This document shows, piece by piece, positions 27,494 to 36,626 of a DNA stretch of 64,000 nucleotides. The DNA is from Ectopseudomonas composti. GTDB lineage: Bacteria; Pseudomonadota; Gammaproteobacteria; Pseudomonadales; Pseudomonadaceae. The notes beneath the pieces were generated by a model, which was given only the letters and a program-made list of their open reading frames with translations, did no database searches and had not been told where the DNA came from. The position numbers and the translations under genes were made by a program. Position 1 is the first letter of the stretch. Each line of letters begins with the position of its first letter. The stretch is from assembly GCF_001567565.1 (NCBI RefSeq), contig NZ_LSSW01000025.1, positions 107,318 through 171,317 on the forward strand, read 5' to 3'.

Positions 27494-27550
27494 TCAGGCT
27501 CCTTGGCAGGGGTAACGGTCAGCGCAGCGGCATCAGGGCTGCGCGAGCGA

Positions 27551-27600
27551 GGCGCCTAAGCCTAACGGATTCTCGTTGCGCTGTGGGTGATCTAGGCGCC
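27551..27600. other. Inverted repeat between hemW and the DUF3392 gene
   Basis: GGCGCCTA (27551-27558) and TAGGCGCC (27593-27600) could close a 34-base loop. It lies about 40 bp after the hemW stop and may end the hemW operon; there is no T-run. Confidence 0.35.
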
Positions 27601-27641
27601 GTCCTAAAGGTGCCTGTGCTCGGCGACTTTTCTTCCAGACG

Positions 27642-28802
27642 CTAAACCAGGAACTGCTGCAGCAGGTCGTTGAGAAACAGCTGGCCCTTCGCGGTGGCGA
27701 CCAGTCGCGTGTCGTCGGCCTGCAGCAGACCCTGGCGTTCGGCTTCGCGGCGTGCCTGCTCGAGTTGCTGCAGCGGCAGGCCGGTGCGCTGGCTGAACAG
27801 CTCGGCCGGTGCGCCATCGCTCAGGCGCAGCACGTTCATCAGGAACTCGAAGGGCAACTCCTCGGCATCGAGCACACGTTCGCCGGCCTGGTAGGCCTTG
27901 GCCGGGTCGAGGTAGTCCTTCGGCAAACGGGTCTTCCAGGTGCGCAGGATGCGCCCGTCCGGTGTGCTGAGTTTGGCGTGGGCGCCGGCGCCGATGCCGA
28001 GAAAATCACCGAAGGTCCAGTAATTGAGGTTGTGCCGCGCCTGTTTACCGGGCTGGGCGTAGGCCGACACCTCGTACTGCGCGTAGCCTTCGGCGGCGAG
28101 CAGCGCCTGGCCGGCTTCCTGGATGTCCCACAGCAGGTCGTCCTCGGGAAGTACCGGCGGTTGGCTCCAGAACACCGTGTTCGGCTCCATGGTCAGCTGG
28201 TACCAGGACAGGTGCGTCGGGCCCTGGCTGATGGCGGTGCGCAGGTCGAACAGCGCGTCCTCGATGCTCTGCTCGGGCAGGCCGTGCATCAGGTCGAGGT
28301 TGAAATTGTCGAAGCCGGCGGCGCGCGCCATGTCGGCGGCGCGGATGGCCTCGTCGCCGTTATGGATGCGCCCCAGTGCCTTGAGCTTGTCCTGCTGGAA
28401 GCTCTGCACGCCGATGGACAGGCGGTTGATGCCGAGGCTGCGGTAGCCCTTGAACTTGGCCTGCTCGAAGGTGCCGGGGTTGGCTTCCAGGGTGATCTCG
28501 ATGTCCGGCGCGAACGCTACGCGGCGCTCGACACCTTCCAGCAGGCGGCCCAGGGCGCGGTCGGAGAACAGGCTGGGGGTGCCACCGCCGAAGAAGATCG
28601 AGGTCAGCGGCCGCCCATGCACGTGCTGCTGGTCGAGGTCGAGGTCGGCCAGCAACGCGTCGACGTACTCATCCTCCGGCAGCGTTGGTCCCGCGGCGTG
28701 GGAGTTGAAGTCGCAATAAGGGCATTTGCGCACGCACCACGGGATGTGGATATACAGCGCAAGGGGCGGGAGCAGGAAGCGCCCGCCAGCGGTGTCGCTC
28801 AT
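27642..28802 (-). CDS. hemW: Radical SAM heme chaperone HemW
   Basis: 386 residues starting MSDTAGG. The radical-SAM Cys motif is Cys23-X3-Cys27-X2-Cys30 ([12 protein letters not shown]), followed by GGGTPSLF and LMHGLP, all typical of HemW. The protein binds heme and delivers it to apo-cytochromes. Earlier names were HemN-like coproporphyrinogen oxidase. ATG at 28802 overlaps the rdgB stop by four bases, so the two are coupled. Confidence 0.95.
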   Translation of the reverse strand: MSDTAGGRFLLPPLALYIHIPWCVRKCPYCDFNSHAAGPTLPEDEYVDALLADLDLDQQHVHGRPLTSIFFGGGTPSLFSDRALGRLLEGVERRVAFAPDIEITLEANPGTFEQAKFKGYRSLGINRLSIGVQSFQQDKLKALGRIHNGDEAIRAADMARAAGFDNFNLDLMHGLPEQSIEDALFDLRTAISQGPTHLSWYQLTMEPNTVFWSQPPVLPEDDLLWDIQEAGQALLAAEGYAQYEVSAYAQPGKQARHNLNYWTFGDFLGIGAGAHAKLSTPDGRILRTWKTRLPKDYLDPAKAYQAGERVLDAEELPFEFLMNVLRLSDGAPAELFSQRTGLPLQQLEQARREAERQGLLQADDTRLVATAKGQLFLNDLLQQFLV

Positions 28803-29395
28803 GCCAGCCCCAGACGCTGCTTGAGCAGGGCCATGGCGCGGGCGCGGTGGCTGAGGCGGTTCTTCTGCGCGGCCGGCATCTCGGCGCTGGAGCACTCGCT
28901 CTCCGGCAGCCAGAACAGCGGGTCGTAGCCGAAGCCATGCTCGCCACGGGCCTGGTGCAGGATGCGGCCATGCCAGAGGCCTTCGCAGAGGATCGGCAGC
29001 GGGTCGTCGGCATGTCGCACCAGGGCCAGGGCGCAGACGAACTGGGCGCCGCGCTGGGCGTCCGGCACGTCTTTCAGGGCATCGAGCAGCTTGGCGTTGT
29101 TCGCCGCATCGCCTGCACCGTCTGCGTAGCGCGCCGAGTAGATGCCTGGCGCGCCACCGAGGAAATCCACCGCCAGGCCGGAGTCGTCGGCCAGCGCCGG
29201 CAGGCCGGAGATGCGCGCGGCGTTGCGCGCCTTGAGGATGGCGTTCTCGACGAACGACAGGCCGGTTTCTTCCGGCTCGACCTGGCTGAACTCACCGATC
29301 GAGCGCACGCGCACGGCGTCGCCGAGCATGGCCTGCAGTTCTATGAGTTTGCCGGCGTTGTGACTGGCCAGCACCAGCTCCTTGAACTCAGTCAT
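28799..29395 (-). CDS. rdgB: XTP/dITP diphosphatase RdgB
   Basis: 198-residue house-cleaning nucleotidase that hydrolyses dITP, XTP and dITP-like damaged nucleotides. The N-terminal [13 protein letters not shown] and [27 protein letters not shown] are the HAM1/RdgB signatures. ATG at 29395 is chosen over a longer frame because it matches the family start. It overlaps the DUF4426 gene by eight bases and hemW by four. Confidence 0.95.
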   Translation of the reverse strand: MTEFKELVLASHNAGKLIELQAMLGDAVRVRSIGEFSQVEPEETGLSFVENAILKARNAARISGLPALADDSGLAVDFLGGAPGIYSARYADGAGDAANNAKLLDALKDVPDAQRGAQFVCALALVRHADDPLPILCEGLWHGRILHQARGEHGFGYDPLFWLPESECSSAEMPAAQKNRLSHRARAMALLKQRLGLA

Positions 29396-29804
29396 CCGGG
29401 AACATTTCCTGATTGAAGGTGATGCGGTGCGCGTCGTCACCCTGGCGTACGTTGAGGGTGAAGCTCAGTACTTCGCGGGTCTTGAAGGGGAACTGCGCCA
29501 GGTAATAGATGGCCTCGCCCTCGGTGACCTGGCGGAAGGTCAGTGCGGTGCTCTTGCCGAGCAGATCCTTCACTTCGCCACCGACCACTGCGGTGCTGGG
29601 CTTGCCGGCCTTGAGCACGGCGATGTTGATCACGCCCTGGGTCTTGCTGCGGGTCAGGCCGGCGGCTGCGGCGATGTCCGGCTGGATGAAGCTGGAGTTG
29701 AAGACGCTGTAGTGCACGTCGAGATCGCCGAAGCTTTGCTTGCGCTCGGCGGCGGCCGGCAGGGCCAGGCACAGGGCGATCAGGAAGGGGATGATGCGGC
29801 GCAT
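29388..29804 (-). CDS. DUF4426 periplasmic protein
   Basis: 138 residues with a signal peptide (about 1-19, ALPAAA). The rest is beta-rich and fits DUF4426 ([26 protein letters not shown]). Function unknown. ATG follows GAGGAGAACATC. It is part of the leftward run metX-metW-DUF4426-rdgB-hemW. Confidence 0.85.
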   Translation of the reverse strand: MRRIIPFLIALCLALPAAAERKQSFGDLDVHYSVFNSSFIQPDIAAAAGLTRSKTQGVINIAVLKAGKPSTAVVGGEVKDLLGKSTALTFRQVTEGEAIYYLAQFPFKTREVLSFTLNVRQGDDAHRITFNQEMFPDD

Positions 29805-29818
29805 GATGTTCTCCTCGT

Positions 29819-30439
29819 TCAGACCGCGACGCGGTGGGCGGCAGGGGCCGCACCGCTGATGCGGTAGATGCCGATCTCGCCCAGCAGGTTGGGCCAGATG
29901 CGGCTTGCCAGGCCGTGGCGATGGTCACGGTCCACTGCCAGGCGTTCTTCCACGCGGGCACCCTGGGCATGGCAGAGGCGCTCGAAGTCCTCGAAGGTGC
30001 AGAAGTGGATGTTCGGTGTGTTGTACCAGGTATAGGGCAGGAAGTCCGATACCGGCATGCGACCTTTTGTCGTCAGGTACCAGCGGCAGCGCCAGTGGCC
30101 GAAATTGGGGAAGGTGATGATGCAGGTCTTGCCGACGCGCAGCATCTCGGCCAGCACCTTGTCCGGGTAATGCAGCGCCTGCAGCGACTGTGTCATGACC
30201 ACCACGTCGAAGCTGTTGCTGGCGAAGTTGCCCAGGCCCAGGTCGAGGTTCTGTTCGATGACGTTGACGCCGCGCTCGATGCACAGCGCGATCTTGTCCG
30301 GGTCGATCTCCAGGCCGTAGCCGGAGACCTGTTTGTTGTCGCGCAGGCCGGCCAGCAGTTCGCCGTCGCCGCAGCCCAGGTCGAGTACGCGACTGCCGGG
30401 GGCGATCCATTCCTGGATGATTTCCAGATCCGCTCGCAT
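29819..30439 (-). CDS. metW: Methionine-biosynthesis protein MetW
   Basis: 206-residue class-I SAM-methyltransferase-like protein with SAM motif VLDLGCGDGELLAGL and VVMTQSLQALHYPD. In pseudomonads it accompanies MetX and is needed for methionine synthesis, probably as a MetX partner. The ATG at 30439 has GAGGTGTGAGC upstream; a GTG two codons earlier overlaps the metX stop and is an alternative. Confidence 0.93.
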   Translation of the reverse strand: MRADLEIIQEWIAPGSRVLDLGCGDGELLAGLRDNKQVSGYGLEIDPDKIALCIERGVNVIEQNLDLGLGNFASNSFDVVVMTQSLQALHYPDKVLAEMLRVGKTCIITFPNFGHWRCRWYLTTKGRMPVSDFLPYTWYNTPNIHFCTFEDFERLCHAQGARVEERLAVDRDHRHGLASRIWPNLLGEIGIYRISGAAPAAHRVAV

Positions 30440-30441
30440 GC

Positions 30442-31581
30442 TCACACCTCGATCCGTTTCATGTAGCTGTCGAATGCCTGCAGATAGCGCGGGATCGGCA
30501 TGAGGAAGGCGTCGTGGCCCTGCGGTGCATCGATCTCCAGGTAGCAGACGTTCTTTTTCGCGGCCAGCAGGGCGTCGACGATTTCCCGTGAGCGGGCCGG
30601 GGAGAAGCGCCAGTCGGTGGTGAAGGACATCACGCAGAAGTCGGCCTTGGCCGCGGCCAGGGTCTTGGCCAGATCACCGTCATGGGTGGCGGCCGGGTCG
30701 AAGTAGTCCAGTGCCTTGGTCATCAGCAGGTAGGTGTTGGCATCGAAGCGGCCGGAGAATTCCTCGCCCTGGTAGCGCAGGTAGCTTTCCACCTGGAACT
30801 CGACGCTGTGGAAGTCGTAGTTGAGCTTTTCGCTCTTCAGTCCGCGGCCGAATTTCTCGCCCATGGCGTCATCGGACAGGTAGGTGATGTGGCCGACCAT
30901 ACGCGCCAGCATCAGGCCGCGTTTGGGGATCACGCCCTGTTCCTGGAAGTGTCCGCCGTGGAATTCCGGGTCGGTGAGAATCGCCTGGCGCGCCACCTCG
31001 TTGAAGGCGATGTTCTGCGCCGACAGTTTGGGCGCCGAGGCGATGGCCAGGCAATGGCGTACGCGCTCGGGGTAACTGATGGTCCACTGCATGGCCTGCA
31101 TGCCGCCGAGGCTGCCGCCGATCACCGCCGCCCACTGGGCAATGCCGAGCACATCGGCCAGGCGCGCCTGGCTGTGCACCCAGTCTTCCACGGTCATCAC
31201 CGGGAAATCGGCGCCGTAAGGTTTGCCGGTGGCCGGGTTGATGCTGCTCGGGCCGGTGGAGCCGTTGCAGCCACCGAGGTTGTTGAGGCTGACGACGAAG
31301 AACTTGTTGGTGTCGATCGGTTTGCCGGGGCCGATGCAGCTGTCCCACCAGCCGGGTTTGCGATCATCCGGGCTGTGGTAGCCGGCGGCGTGATGATGGC
31401 CGGACAGGGCGTGGCAGATCAGCACCGCATTGCTGCGCGCGGCGTTCAGTTCGCCATAGGTTTCGACGACCAGTTCGTACTCGGCCAGGCTACGCCCGCA
31501 GGCCAACGCCAGGGGATCGCTGAAGCGCAATACCTGGGGGCTGACCAGGCCGACGGAATCTTCGGGAAATGCAGTGGGCAT
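30442..31581 (-). CDS. metX: Homoserine O-acyltransferase MetX
   Basis: 379-residue alpha/beta-hydrolase-fold enzyme that activates homoserine for methionine synthesis. Nucleophile Ser157 is in GGSLGGMQ. The acid Asp and base His lie in the TTDWRFSP and PQGHDAFL segments. Some MetX enzymes use succinyl-CoA rather than acetyl-CoA, including those of pseudomonads as far as I know, so either substrate is possible from the sequence. First gene of the metX-metW unit. Confidence 0.94.
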   Translation of the reverse strand: MPTAFPEDSVGLVSPQVLRFSDPLALACGRSLAEYELVVETYGELNAARSNAVLICHALSGHHHAAGYHSPDDRKPGWWDSCIGPGKPIDTNKFFVVSLNNLGGCNGSTGPSSINPATGKPYGADFPVMTVEDWVHSQARLADVLGIAQWAAVIGGSLGGMQAMQWTISYPERVRHCLAIASAPKLSAQNIAFNEVARQAILTDPEFHGGHFQEQGVIPKRGLMLARMVGHITYLSDDAMGEKFGRGLKSEKLNYDFHSVEFQVESYLRYQGEEFSGRFDANTYLLMTKALDYFDPAATHDGDLAKTLAAAKADFCVMSFTTDWRFSPARSREIVDALLAAKKNVCYLEIDAPQGHDAFLMPIPRYLQAFDSYMKRIEV

Positions 31582-31689
31582 GGAGGCGCTGCTAAGGAAT
31601 CGGAGGAGGGCGCCAGTCTAAAGAGCACCGCCCCGAGCGGCAAGCGAGCAAGCCCGCGAGCCCGCGAGCGCTCGCTGTTTGGCGGCGCG

Positions 31690-33666
31690 CTACAGGCTGC
31701 GAGGGCGCGCTGCCAGCGGCAGGCTGACCACCTTGCCCTGGCGCTGCACCGGTGCCGGACGCCGCAGCACGCGCAGCATGTCGCTGGCCTGGGCCAGTTG
31801 TTGCTCAAGTTCTTCGTGGTAGCGCGCCAGTTGCAGGCTGCGCTTGCGTGTCTGCTGGGTTTCCTGGGCCAGGGCCTTGAGGCGCAGCATGTGGGTTTCC
31901 AGCATCTGCTTGTGTTCCAGGGTGTGTTGCATCAACGGCATCAATGCATCGGCCGCCCATTGCTCGGCGTCCAGGCGCAGGCGCTGGTGCAGGCCGATGA
32001 CTTCCTGGGCCAGGGTGGCAAAGAAGCGTCGCGTCAGGCTGCGCTGCTCGGTGAGCAAGGTCTTGAGGTGCAGGCGGAACTGATCGCCCTTGGTCTGCAG
32101 GTTGTTCAGCTCACGCAGGTAGCGCTGGATCTTGAACTGCGGCGCGTCGACGCCTCCCAGCGGGTTGTCTTCGTTGTGTCGGCGATAGATGGCGGCGACC
32201 ATCTTGTTGGCCATCTCAGCTTCGTGCTGCAGGTTGTGCAGGTCCTGCTCCACAGCCTGGAAGAAGTGCAGGATGGCCTGGTTGATGCCCAGGGTCGTCC
32301 AGCTGCCGGTGAGGTTGCGCCGGACTTCGCTCAGGTGCTGTTCCAGGCGCTCGGGGCGGGCCGCGTGGCGTAGCAACTGGCCCTGGCGCAGCAGCAGGCG
32401 CTGATTGGTCTTCAGGCCGAGCAGGCGCTTGTGGTGGCGGCTGTGGTCTTCCTTGGTCTTGGCGGTCAGTTCGAACAACAACTGGCCGTTGTCCTGCTGA
32501 TGGTTGCCGAGCAGGGCCAGCTGTTCGCTGACCTTCTCCAGGCGCAGGTTGAGCACGTGCTGGCTGTTGTTCAGCAACGCCAGAACCTGCCGCACTACAT
32601 GGTCTTCGATCAGGCGTTCCTTCTGCGCGACGATGCGTTCGCACAGCAGGTTCTCCAGATTGGCCATCAGGCTGCGTGCCAGCAGTGCCTCATCCTTGCG
32701 CACCTTGGCCAGCAGCGCCTGCTTGGCCGACAGCGGCAGGACGTCCTGCTTGGCGATGCCCAGCTGCTTGGCGGTGGCGCTCTGGATCTGGCTGATGGCG
32801 TTGTGCACGAAGGTCTCGCCGGCCAGGTCGTCCCAGAGCACGTCGATCTTGTTCAGCACGGCGAACAGGCTGGTCTGCGCATCCTCGTCGAGCTGGCGGA
32901 TATGCTGCTGCCAGATGTGCATGTCGCTGGCCGTGACGCCGGTGTCGGCAGACAGCAGGAAGATGATCGCCTGGGCGTTGGGCAGCATCGACAGGGTCAG
33001 CTCGGGCTCGCTGCCCAGGGCGTTGAGGCCGGGAGTATCGAGAATGCGCAGGCCTTGACGCAGCAACGGGTGGTCGAAGTTGACCATGGCGTGGCGCCAG
33101 GCCGGCACCAGCACCTGGCCGCGCTTGCCGGTGCCTTCGAGCATGTCCGGGTGGAAGCCGAGCTGGATCGCCTGCTCTACTGGCATCGGCTTGGTCTTGG
33201 CCACCTGGCTGAAAGCCAGTGCCATGTTGGCCGGGTCGCTGGTATCCAGCGGGATGTTCACCCAGTGGCGGGGGATACGCTTGAACTGCGCGACGCTGGC
33301 CGAGGCGGTGCGGGTCTCGATGGGCAGCAGGCGAATGTAGGGGCGTTCCGAGCGCGGGTCGAAGAACAGCTCGGTCGGGCACATGGTGGTGCGACCGGCA
33401 TGCGAGGGCAGCATGCGCTGGCCATATTCGGAGAAGAACAGGCTGTTGATCAGCTCGGTCTTGCCGCGCGAGAACTCGCCGACGAAGGCCAGGGTGATGT
33501 GATCGGTGCGCAGGATCTTCAGGGCGCGTTCGAGCTTGGCCTGCACCGCCTCGGAGTTGAGGCGATTGTGTTCCAGCCAGCTGCGATAGCGCGTGATCTC
33601 GCGCATCAGTTCGCGTTTCCATGCGACGTAGGCGTCAACCTGCTGGCTGAGACGTTCCATGCTCAT
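31690..33666 (-). CDS. Dynamin-family GTPase-like protein
   Basis: 658 residues from ATG 33666 (MSMERLSQQ), which has AGGAGAGCCAGG upstream. G1 is GEFSRGKT (63-70), G3 DTPG (210-213) and G4 NKID (272-275), so nucleotide binding is expected. After the GTPase domain comes a long helical region (about 330-640) with heptad-like Leu spacing, ending in a basic tail (LPLAARPRSL). No clear membrane helix is seen. Bacterial dynamin-like proteins remodel or protect membranes. It separates metX from yggT/DUF167 genes that I would expect to be neighbours, and runs leftward alone. Confidence 0.85.
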   Translation of the reverse strand: MSMERLSQQVDAYVAWKRELMREITRYRSWLEHNRLNSEAVQAKLERALKILRTDHITLAFVGEFSRGKTELINSLFFSEYGQRMLPSHAGRTTMCPTELFFDPRSERPYIRLLPIETRTASASVAQFKRIPRHWVNIPLDTSDPANMALAFSQVAKTKPMPVEQAIQLGFHPDMLEGTGKRGQVLVPAWRHAMVNFDHPLLRQGLRILDTPGLNALGSEPELTLSMLPNAQAIIFLLSADTGVTASDMHIWQQHIRQLDEDAQTSLFAVLNKIDVLWDDLAGETFVHNAISQIQSATAKQLGIAKQDVLPLSAKQALLAKVRKDEALLARSLMANLENLLCERIVAQKERLIEDHVVRQVLALLNNSQHVLNLRLEKVSEQLALLGNHQQDNGQLLFELTAKTKEDHSRHHKRLLGLKTNQRLLLRQGQLLRHAARPERLEQHLSEVRRNLTGSWTTLGINQAILHFFQAVEQDLHNLQHEAEMANKMVAAIYRRHNEDNPLGGVDAPQFKIQRYLRELNNLQTKGDQFRLHLKTLLTEQRSLTRRFFATLAQEVIGLHQRLRLDAEQWAADALMPLMQHTLEHKQMLETHMLRLKALAQETQQTRKRSLQLARYHEELEQQLAQASDMLRVLRRPAPVQRQGKVVSLPLAARPRSL

Positions 33667-33696
33667 CCTGGCTCTCCTGTCGGCAAGATCATCCAC

Positions 33697-33840
33697 TTGC
33701 GGGGGCTGCGTGACGGTTCAATTGAGTTTGCCGCCAGGAAGCACGGCATTGACGACAATAGCCTGCATTATGCGAGCTACGAGGCCGCCGTCAATTGGCT
33801 GCGTTTGCAGTCCCGCCTTATGGTCGGCTATGGCGGCTGA
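33697..33840 (+). CDS. Small ORF or 3' remnant, about 47 residues
   Basis: The + strand reads GKIIHLRGLRDGS, then an Asp/Asn/His-rich middle, and ends RLMVGYGG before a TGA at 33838-33840. No ATG lies in frame nearby: a TTG at 33697 with GGCAAGA upstream is the only local start. Composition looks like protein (Lys, Asn, Tyr, Trp spread, few stops), with a lower third-position GC than its neighbours. It lies between the dynamin-like start (33666) and DUF167, so it could be a whole small gene or the tail of a gene whose front is lost. Family not recognised. Confidence 0.4.
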   Translation: MRGLRDGSIEFAARKHGIDDNSLHYASYEAAVNWLRLQSRLMVGYGG

Positions 33841-33847
33841 ATGGTCG

Positions 33848-34138
33848 TCAGGCGCGCTGCAGACCCGGGATCGGCGGCAGGATCTGCGGGGCGCGGATGC
33901 GCAGGCGCTTGTGCCGGTTTAGCGTGCCACTTTCCAGGCTGACCTGGCTCTTGGCGACGCCGAACGCCTTGGCCAGGAAGGCCTGCAACTGGGCGTTGGC
34001 CTTGCCGTCGACCGGCGGGGCGGTGAGGCGGATCTTCAGCCGCTCAGCCTGCAGCCCGGCGAACTCGTCCTTGCTCGCCTTGGGTTGCAGGTGGCAGTCG
34101 AGGATCAGGTCCTCGCCATCCCAGCGGTAGAAGCTCAT
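33848..34138 (-). CDS. DUF167/YggU family protein
   Basis: 96 residues starting MSFYRWDGEDLIL. The segment LQPKASKDEFAG and ligand-pocket-like PPVDGKANAQL are the DUF167 (UPF0235) signatures. Function unknown; in many proteobacteria it follows yggT in the same operon. Here a 142-bp palindromic element lies between yggT and this gene. The leader gives only a weak ribosome site (CAGG). Confidence 0.88.
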   Translation of the reverse strand: MSFYRWDGEDLILDCHLQPKASKDEFAGLQAERLKIRLTAPPVDGKANAQLQAFLAKAFGVAKSQVSLESGTLNRHKRLRIRAPQILPPIPGLQRA

Positions 34139-34141
34139 CCT

Positions 34142-34283
34142 GAGTACCTGCTCAAAGTCTGCTGCGCGTCGGCTTTGCTGCGTTAAAAACAGGCTCGGAC
34201 TGCTCATTTATCACTTGTAAACTCCGCTTCCTCACCTGTTTTTGCCTTGCATAGCGCTAGCTCGCGAGCCTTTGAACAGGCTC
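34142..34283. repeat. Palindromic repeat element, copy B
   Basis: Left end GAGTACCTGCTCAAAG and right end CTTTGAACAGGCTC can pair (GAG.CCTG.TCAAAG). It holds GCTGCGTTAAAAACAGGC, CTTGTAAACTCCGCTT and TTTTTGCCTTGC in common with copies A and D. It separates yggT from the DUF167 gene, taking up all the gap. Confidence 0.8.
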
Positions 34284-34877
34284 TTAGAGGAAGGGGCTGA
34301 GCATCGGGGGCAGGCCGGTGTAGGCCGCCAGGCCGCCGATGATGAAGCGATCCGCCAGGTTGATGGCGATGAAGGCGAAGATCGGCGAGATGTCCAGACC
34401 ACCCAGGTTCGGCAGCAGCTTGCGAAACGGTGCCAGCAGCGGCTCGCAGATCTGGTTCACCAGCTGGGCGCCAGGGTTGTAGCTGCCCGGAGCGACCCAG
34501 GAGAGGATCACGCTGATGATCAGGGCGAAGAAGAACACCTTGAGGAACAGCGAGGTCACGCCGATCAGCGACCACACCAGCAACTGCAGGATGAAGCCGC
34601 CGACGTTGTAGCCCATCAGGGTCAGGGTGACGATCATCAGCAGCAACTGCACGAGGATGGCCAGGATCAGTGAGGCTATATCCAGCCCGGCAAAGCTCGG
34701 AATGATCCGGCGCAGTGGCGTCAGCAGCGGTTGCGTGGCCTTGACGATGAACTGGCTCAGCGGGTTGTAGAAGTCGGCCCGCACCAGTTGCAGGATGAAG
34801 CGCAGCAGCACGATCAGCAGATACAGGCTGCCGAGGGTCTGGATGATATAGATGAGGGCTTCGATGAGTCCGGACAT
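34284..34877 (-). CDS. YggT family membrane protein
   Basis: 197 residues with two YGGT repeats, each of paired membrane segments (first half about 5-95, second about 96-190), giving four to six helices. Repeated motif NPLSQFIVKATQPLLTPLRRIIP and its partner NPGAQLVNQICEPLLAPFRKLLP are visible. YggT proteins are implicated in osmotic or ion homeostasis and sit beside proC and yggS, as here. Start is nine bases after proC. Confidence 0.92.
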   Translation of the reverse strand: MSGLIEALIYIIQTLGSLYLLIVLLRFILQLVRADFYNPLSQFIVKATQPLLTPLRRIIPSFAGLDIASLILAILVQLLLMIVTLTLMGYNVGGFILQLLVWSLIGVTSLFLKVFFFALIISVILSWVAPGSYNPGAQLVNQICEPLLAPFRKLLPNLGGLDISPIFAFIAINLADRFIIGGLAAYTGLPPMLSPFL

Positions 34878-34886
34878 GCTGTCTCC

Positions 34887-35705
34887 TTATTGACCCAGTT
34901 GTTCGGCGAGTTCGGTCGAGCGATTGGCCGCAGCGTTGAGTGCCTTTTGTACCAGCGCCTCGAAGCCGCCGGCCTGGAAGGTTTTGATCGCCGCTTCGGT
35001 GGTTCCGTTCGGCGAGGTAACACGGCGACGCAGTTCTGCGGCGTCGACATCGCTTTCACTGGCCATGCGCGCGGCGCCCAGCGCGGTCTGAATGCTCAGG
35101 CGTGCAGCGGTTTCGCGTGGCAGACCGAGTTGTTCGCCGGCTGTGGTCATGGCTTCGATCAGCAGGAAGAAATAGGCGGGGCCACTGCCGGAAACGGCGG
35201 TGACGGCGTCGAGCTGGGATTCCTCGTCCAGCCACAGGGCCAGGCCGACGGCGCTCAGCACGTGCTCGGCCTGGGCCTTCTGCTCAGCGCTGACGCGCGG
35301 GTTGGCGAACAGCCCGGACACGCCCTGGCGCAGTAGCGCCGGCGTATTGGGCATGCAGCGCACCAGCGGGCACTCGCCCAGCCAGTTTTCCAGGCTGGCG
35401 CAGCTGATGCCGGCAGCGATGGAGATGATCACCTGATTGGCGGCCAGATGCGCGGCCAGGTCCAGGCATACCGCTTTCATGACCTGCGGCTTGACTGCCA
35501 GCACGATCAGGTCGGCACCTTTGATGGCTTCGGCATTGTCGGCGAAGGTGGTGATGCCGTGCTCCTGCTGCAGGCGTGCACGCTGTTCCTCGCCGGGCTC
35601 GCTGGCGCGAATGGCGCTGGCCGGCACACCCTGGGCGCGCAGACCGCCAATCAGGCTGGCAGCCATGTTGCCGGCGCCGACGAAGGCAATGATCGGATGG
35701 TTCAT
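34887..35705 (-). CDS. proC: Pyrroline-5-carboxylate reductase ProC
   Basis: 272-residue NAD(P)H-dependent reductase making L-proline from pyrroline-5-carboxylate. N-terminal FVGAGNMAASLIGGL is the Rossmann motif, and the family signature near the C-terminus includes GSGPAYFFLLIEAM and RVTSPNGTTEAAI. Cotranscribed with yggS (nine bases upstream) and yggT (nine bases downstream). Confidence 0.96.
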   Translation of the reverse strand: MNHPIIAFVGAGNMAASLIGGLRAQGVPASAIRASEPGEEQRARLQQEHGITTFADNAEAIKGADLIVLAVKPQVMKAVCLDLAAHLAANQVIISIAAGISCASLENWLGECPLVRCMPNTPALLRQGVSGLFANPRVSAEQKAQAEHVLSAVGLALWLDEESQLDAVTAVSGSGPAYFFLLIEAMTTAGEQLGLPRETAARLSIQTALGAARMASESDVDAAELRRRVTSPNGTTEAAIKTFQAGGFEALVQKALNAAANRSTELAEQLGQ

Positions 35706-35714
35706 AGGGCTTCC

Positions 35715-36410
35715 TTATTGGTGGGCGGGCTGGCCGTAGTCACGGGCGCCGAACAGGGCAGTACCGATGCGTACCCAGGTGGCGCCTTCTGCGATGGCGG
35801 CCTCCAGGTCATGGCTCATGCCCATGGACAGGGTGTCGAGGTCGAGCGCCAGGTCATCACGTAGCTGACGCAGACGGGCGAATGCAGCGTGTTGTGCGAC
35901 GACGTCGTCGGTGGGCTCGGGAATCGCCATCAGCCCGCGCAGACGCAGGTTCGGCAGGGCCGCGACGGCGCCCGCCAGTTGCGCCAGTTCGGCGGGGCTG
36001 CAGCCGGACTTGCTGTCCTCGGCGCTGACGTTGACCTGCAGGCAGATGTTCAGCGGCGGCAGCTGCGCTGGTCGTTGATCGGACAGGCGTTGCGCGATTT
36101 TCAGGCGATCCACCGAATGTACCCAGTCGAAGTGCTCGGCGATGGGCCGGGTCTTGTTCGATTGAATGGGGCCGATGAAGTGCCAGATCAAGGGCAGATC
36201 GCTCAATTCGACCTGTTTTTCCAGGGCTTCCTGCAGGTAGTTCTCGCCGAAGTCGCGAATACCGGCGGCATGGGCGTCGCGGATGGCGGCTGCCGGTTTG
36301 GTCTTGCTCACCGCCAGCAGGCCGATATCGGAAAAATTCCGCTGCGAGGCTTGCGCCGCCTCACGGATGCGCGCTCCGACCTTTGCAATATTCTCTGCTA
36401 TCGTGGACAT
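35715..36410 (-). CDS. YggS/PLPBP pyridoxal-phosphate homeostasis protein
   Basis: 231-residue PLP-binding protein. PLP Lys is Lys36 in LLAVSKTKPA. Conserved segments DFGENYLQEALEK and WHFIGPIQSNKT and the C-terminal VRIGTALFG fit the family. It buffers PLP and amino-acid pools and is often found with proC and yggT, which it precedes here. First gene of the leftward operon. Confidence 0.93.
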   Translation of the reverse strand: MSTIAENIAKVGARIREAAQASQRNFSDIGLLAVSKTKPAAAIRDAHAAGIRDFGENYLQEALEKQVELSDLPLIWHFIGPIQSNKTRPIAEHFDWVHSVDRLKIAQRLSDQRPAQLPPLNICLQVNVSAEDSKSGCSPAELAQLAGAVAALPNLRLRGLMAIPEPTDDVVAQHAAFARLRQLRDDLALDLDTLSMGMSHDLEAAIAEGATWVRIGTALFGARDYGQPAHQ

Positions 36411-36420
36411 TACTTGCGCT

Positions 36421-36442
36421 CTATAAAGCCCGGCCTTTATAG
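36421..36442. other. Palindrome adjoining repeat copy C
   Basis: CTATAAAG and CTTTATAG pair around CCCGGC, a perfect 8-bp stem. It lies between the yggS start and copy C and could be an operator in the yggS leader. No factor is known. Confidence 0.4.
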
Positions 36443-36581
36443 GGGGCGTCTACAAATTGCTGCGCCTGGCCATGCTGCGTTGACGTCAGCCTCAAGATGC
36501 ACGTGTACCGCTCGTACATAGCGCTTGTTCGACTGATTTCGCCTTGCTGACCTGCGCTCGCCGCTTTGTAAACAGCCTCCA
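36443..36581. repeat. Palindromic repeat element, copy C (divergent variant)
   Basis: Ends GGGGCGTCTACAAA and TTTGTAAACAGCCTCC pair. The centre is TGTAC-CGCTC-GTACA in place of the TTTACAA/TTGTAAA of copies A and D, and GCTGCGTTGACGT and CGCCTTGCTGAC occupy the conserved positions. Lies in the yggS-pilT divergent gap. Confidence 0.7.
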
Positions 36582-36626
36582 GGGGATCGCGGCATTCTAC
36601 CTGCTTGCTTGTAATTGGGGAGTCCC

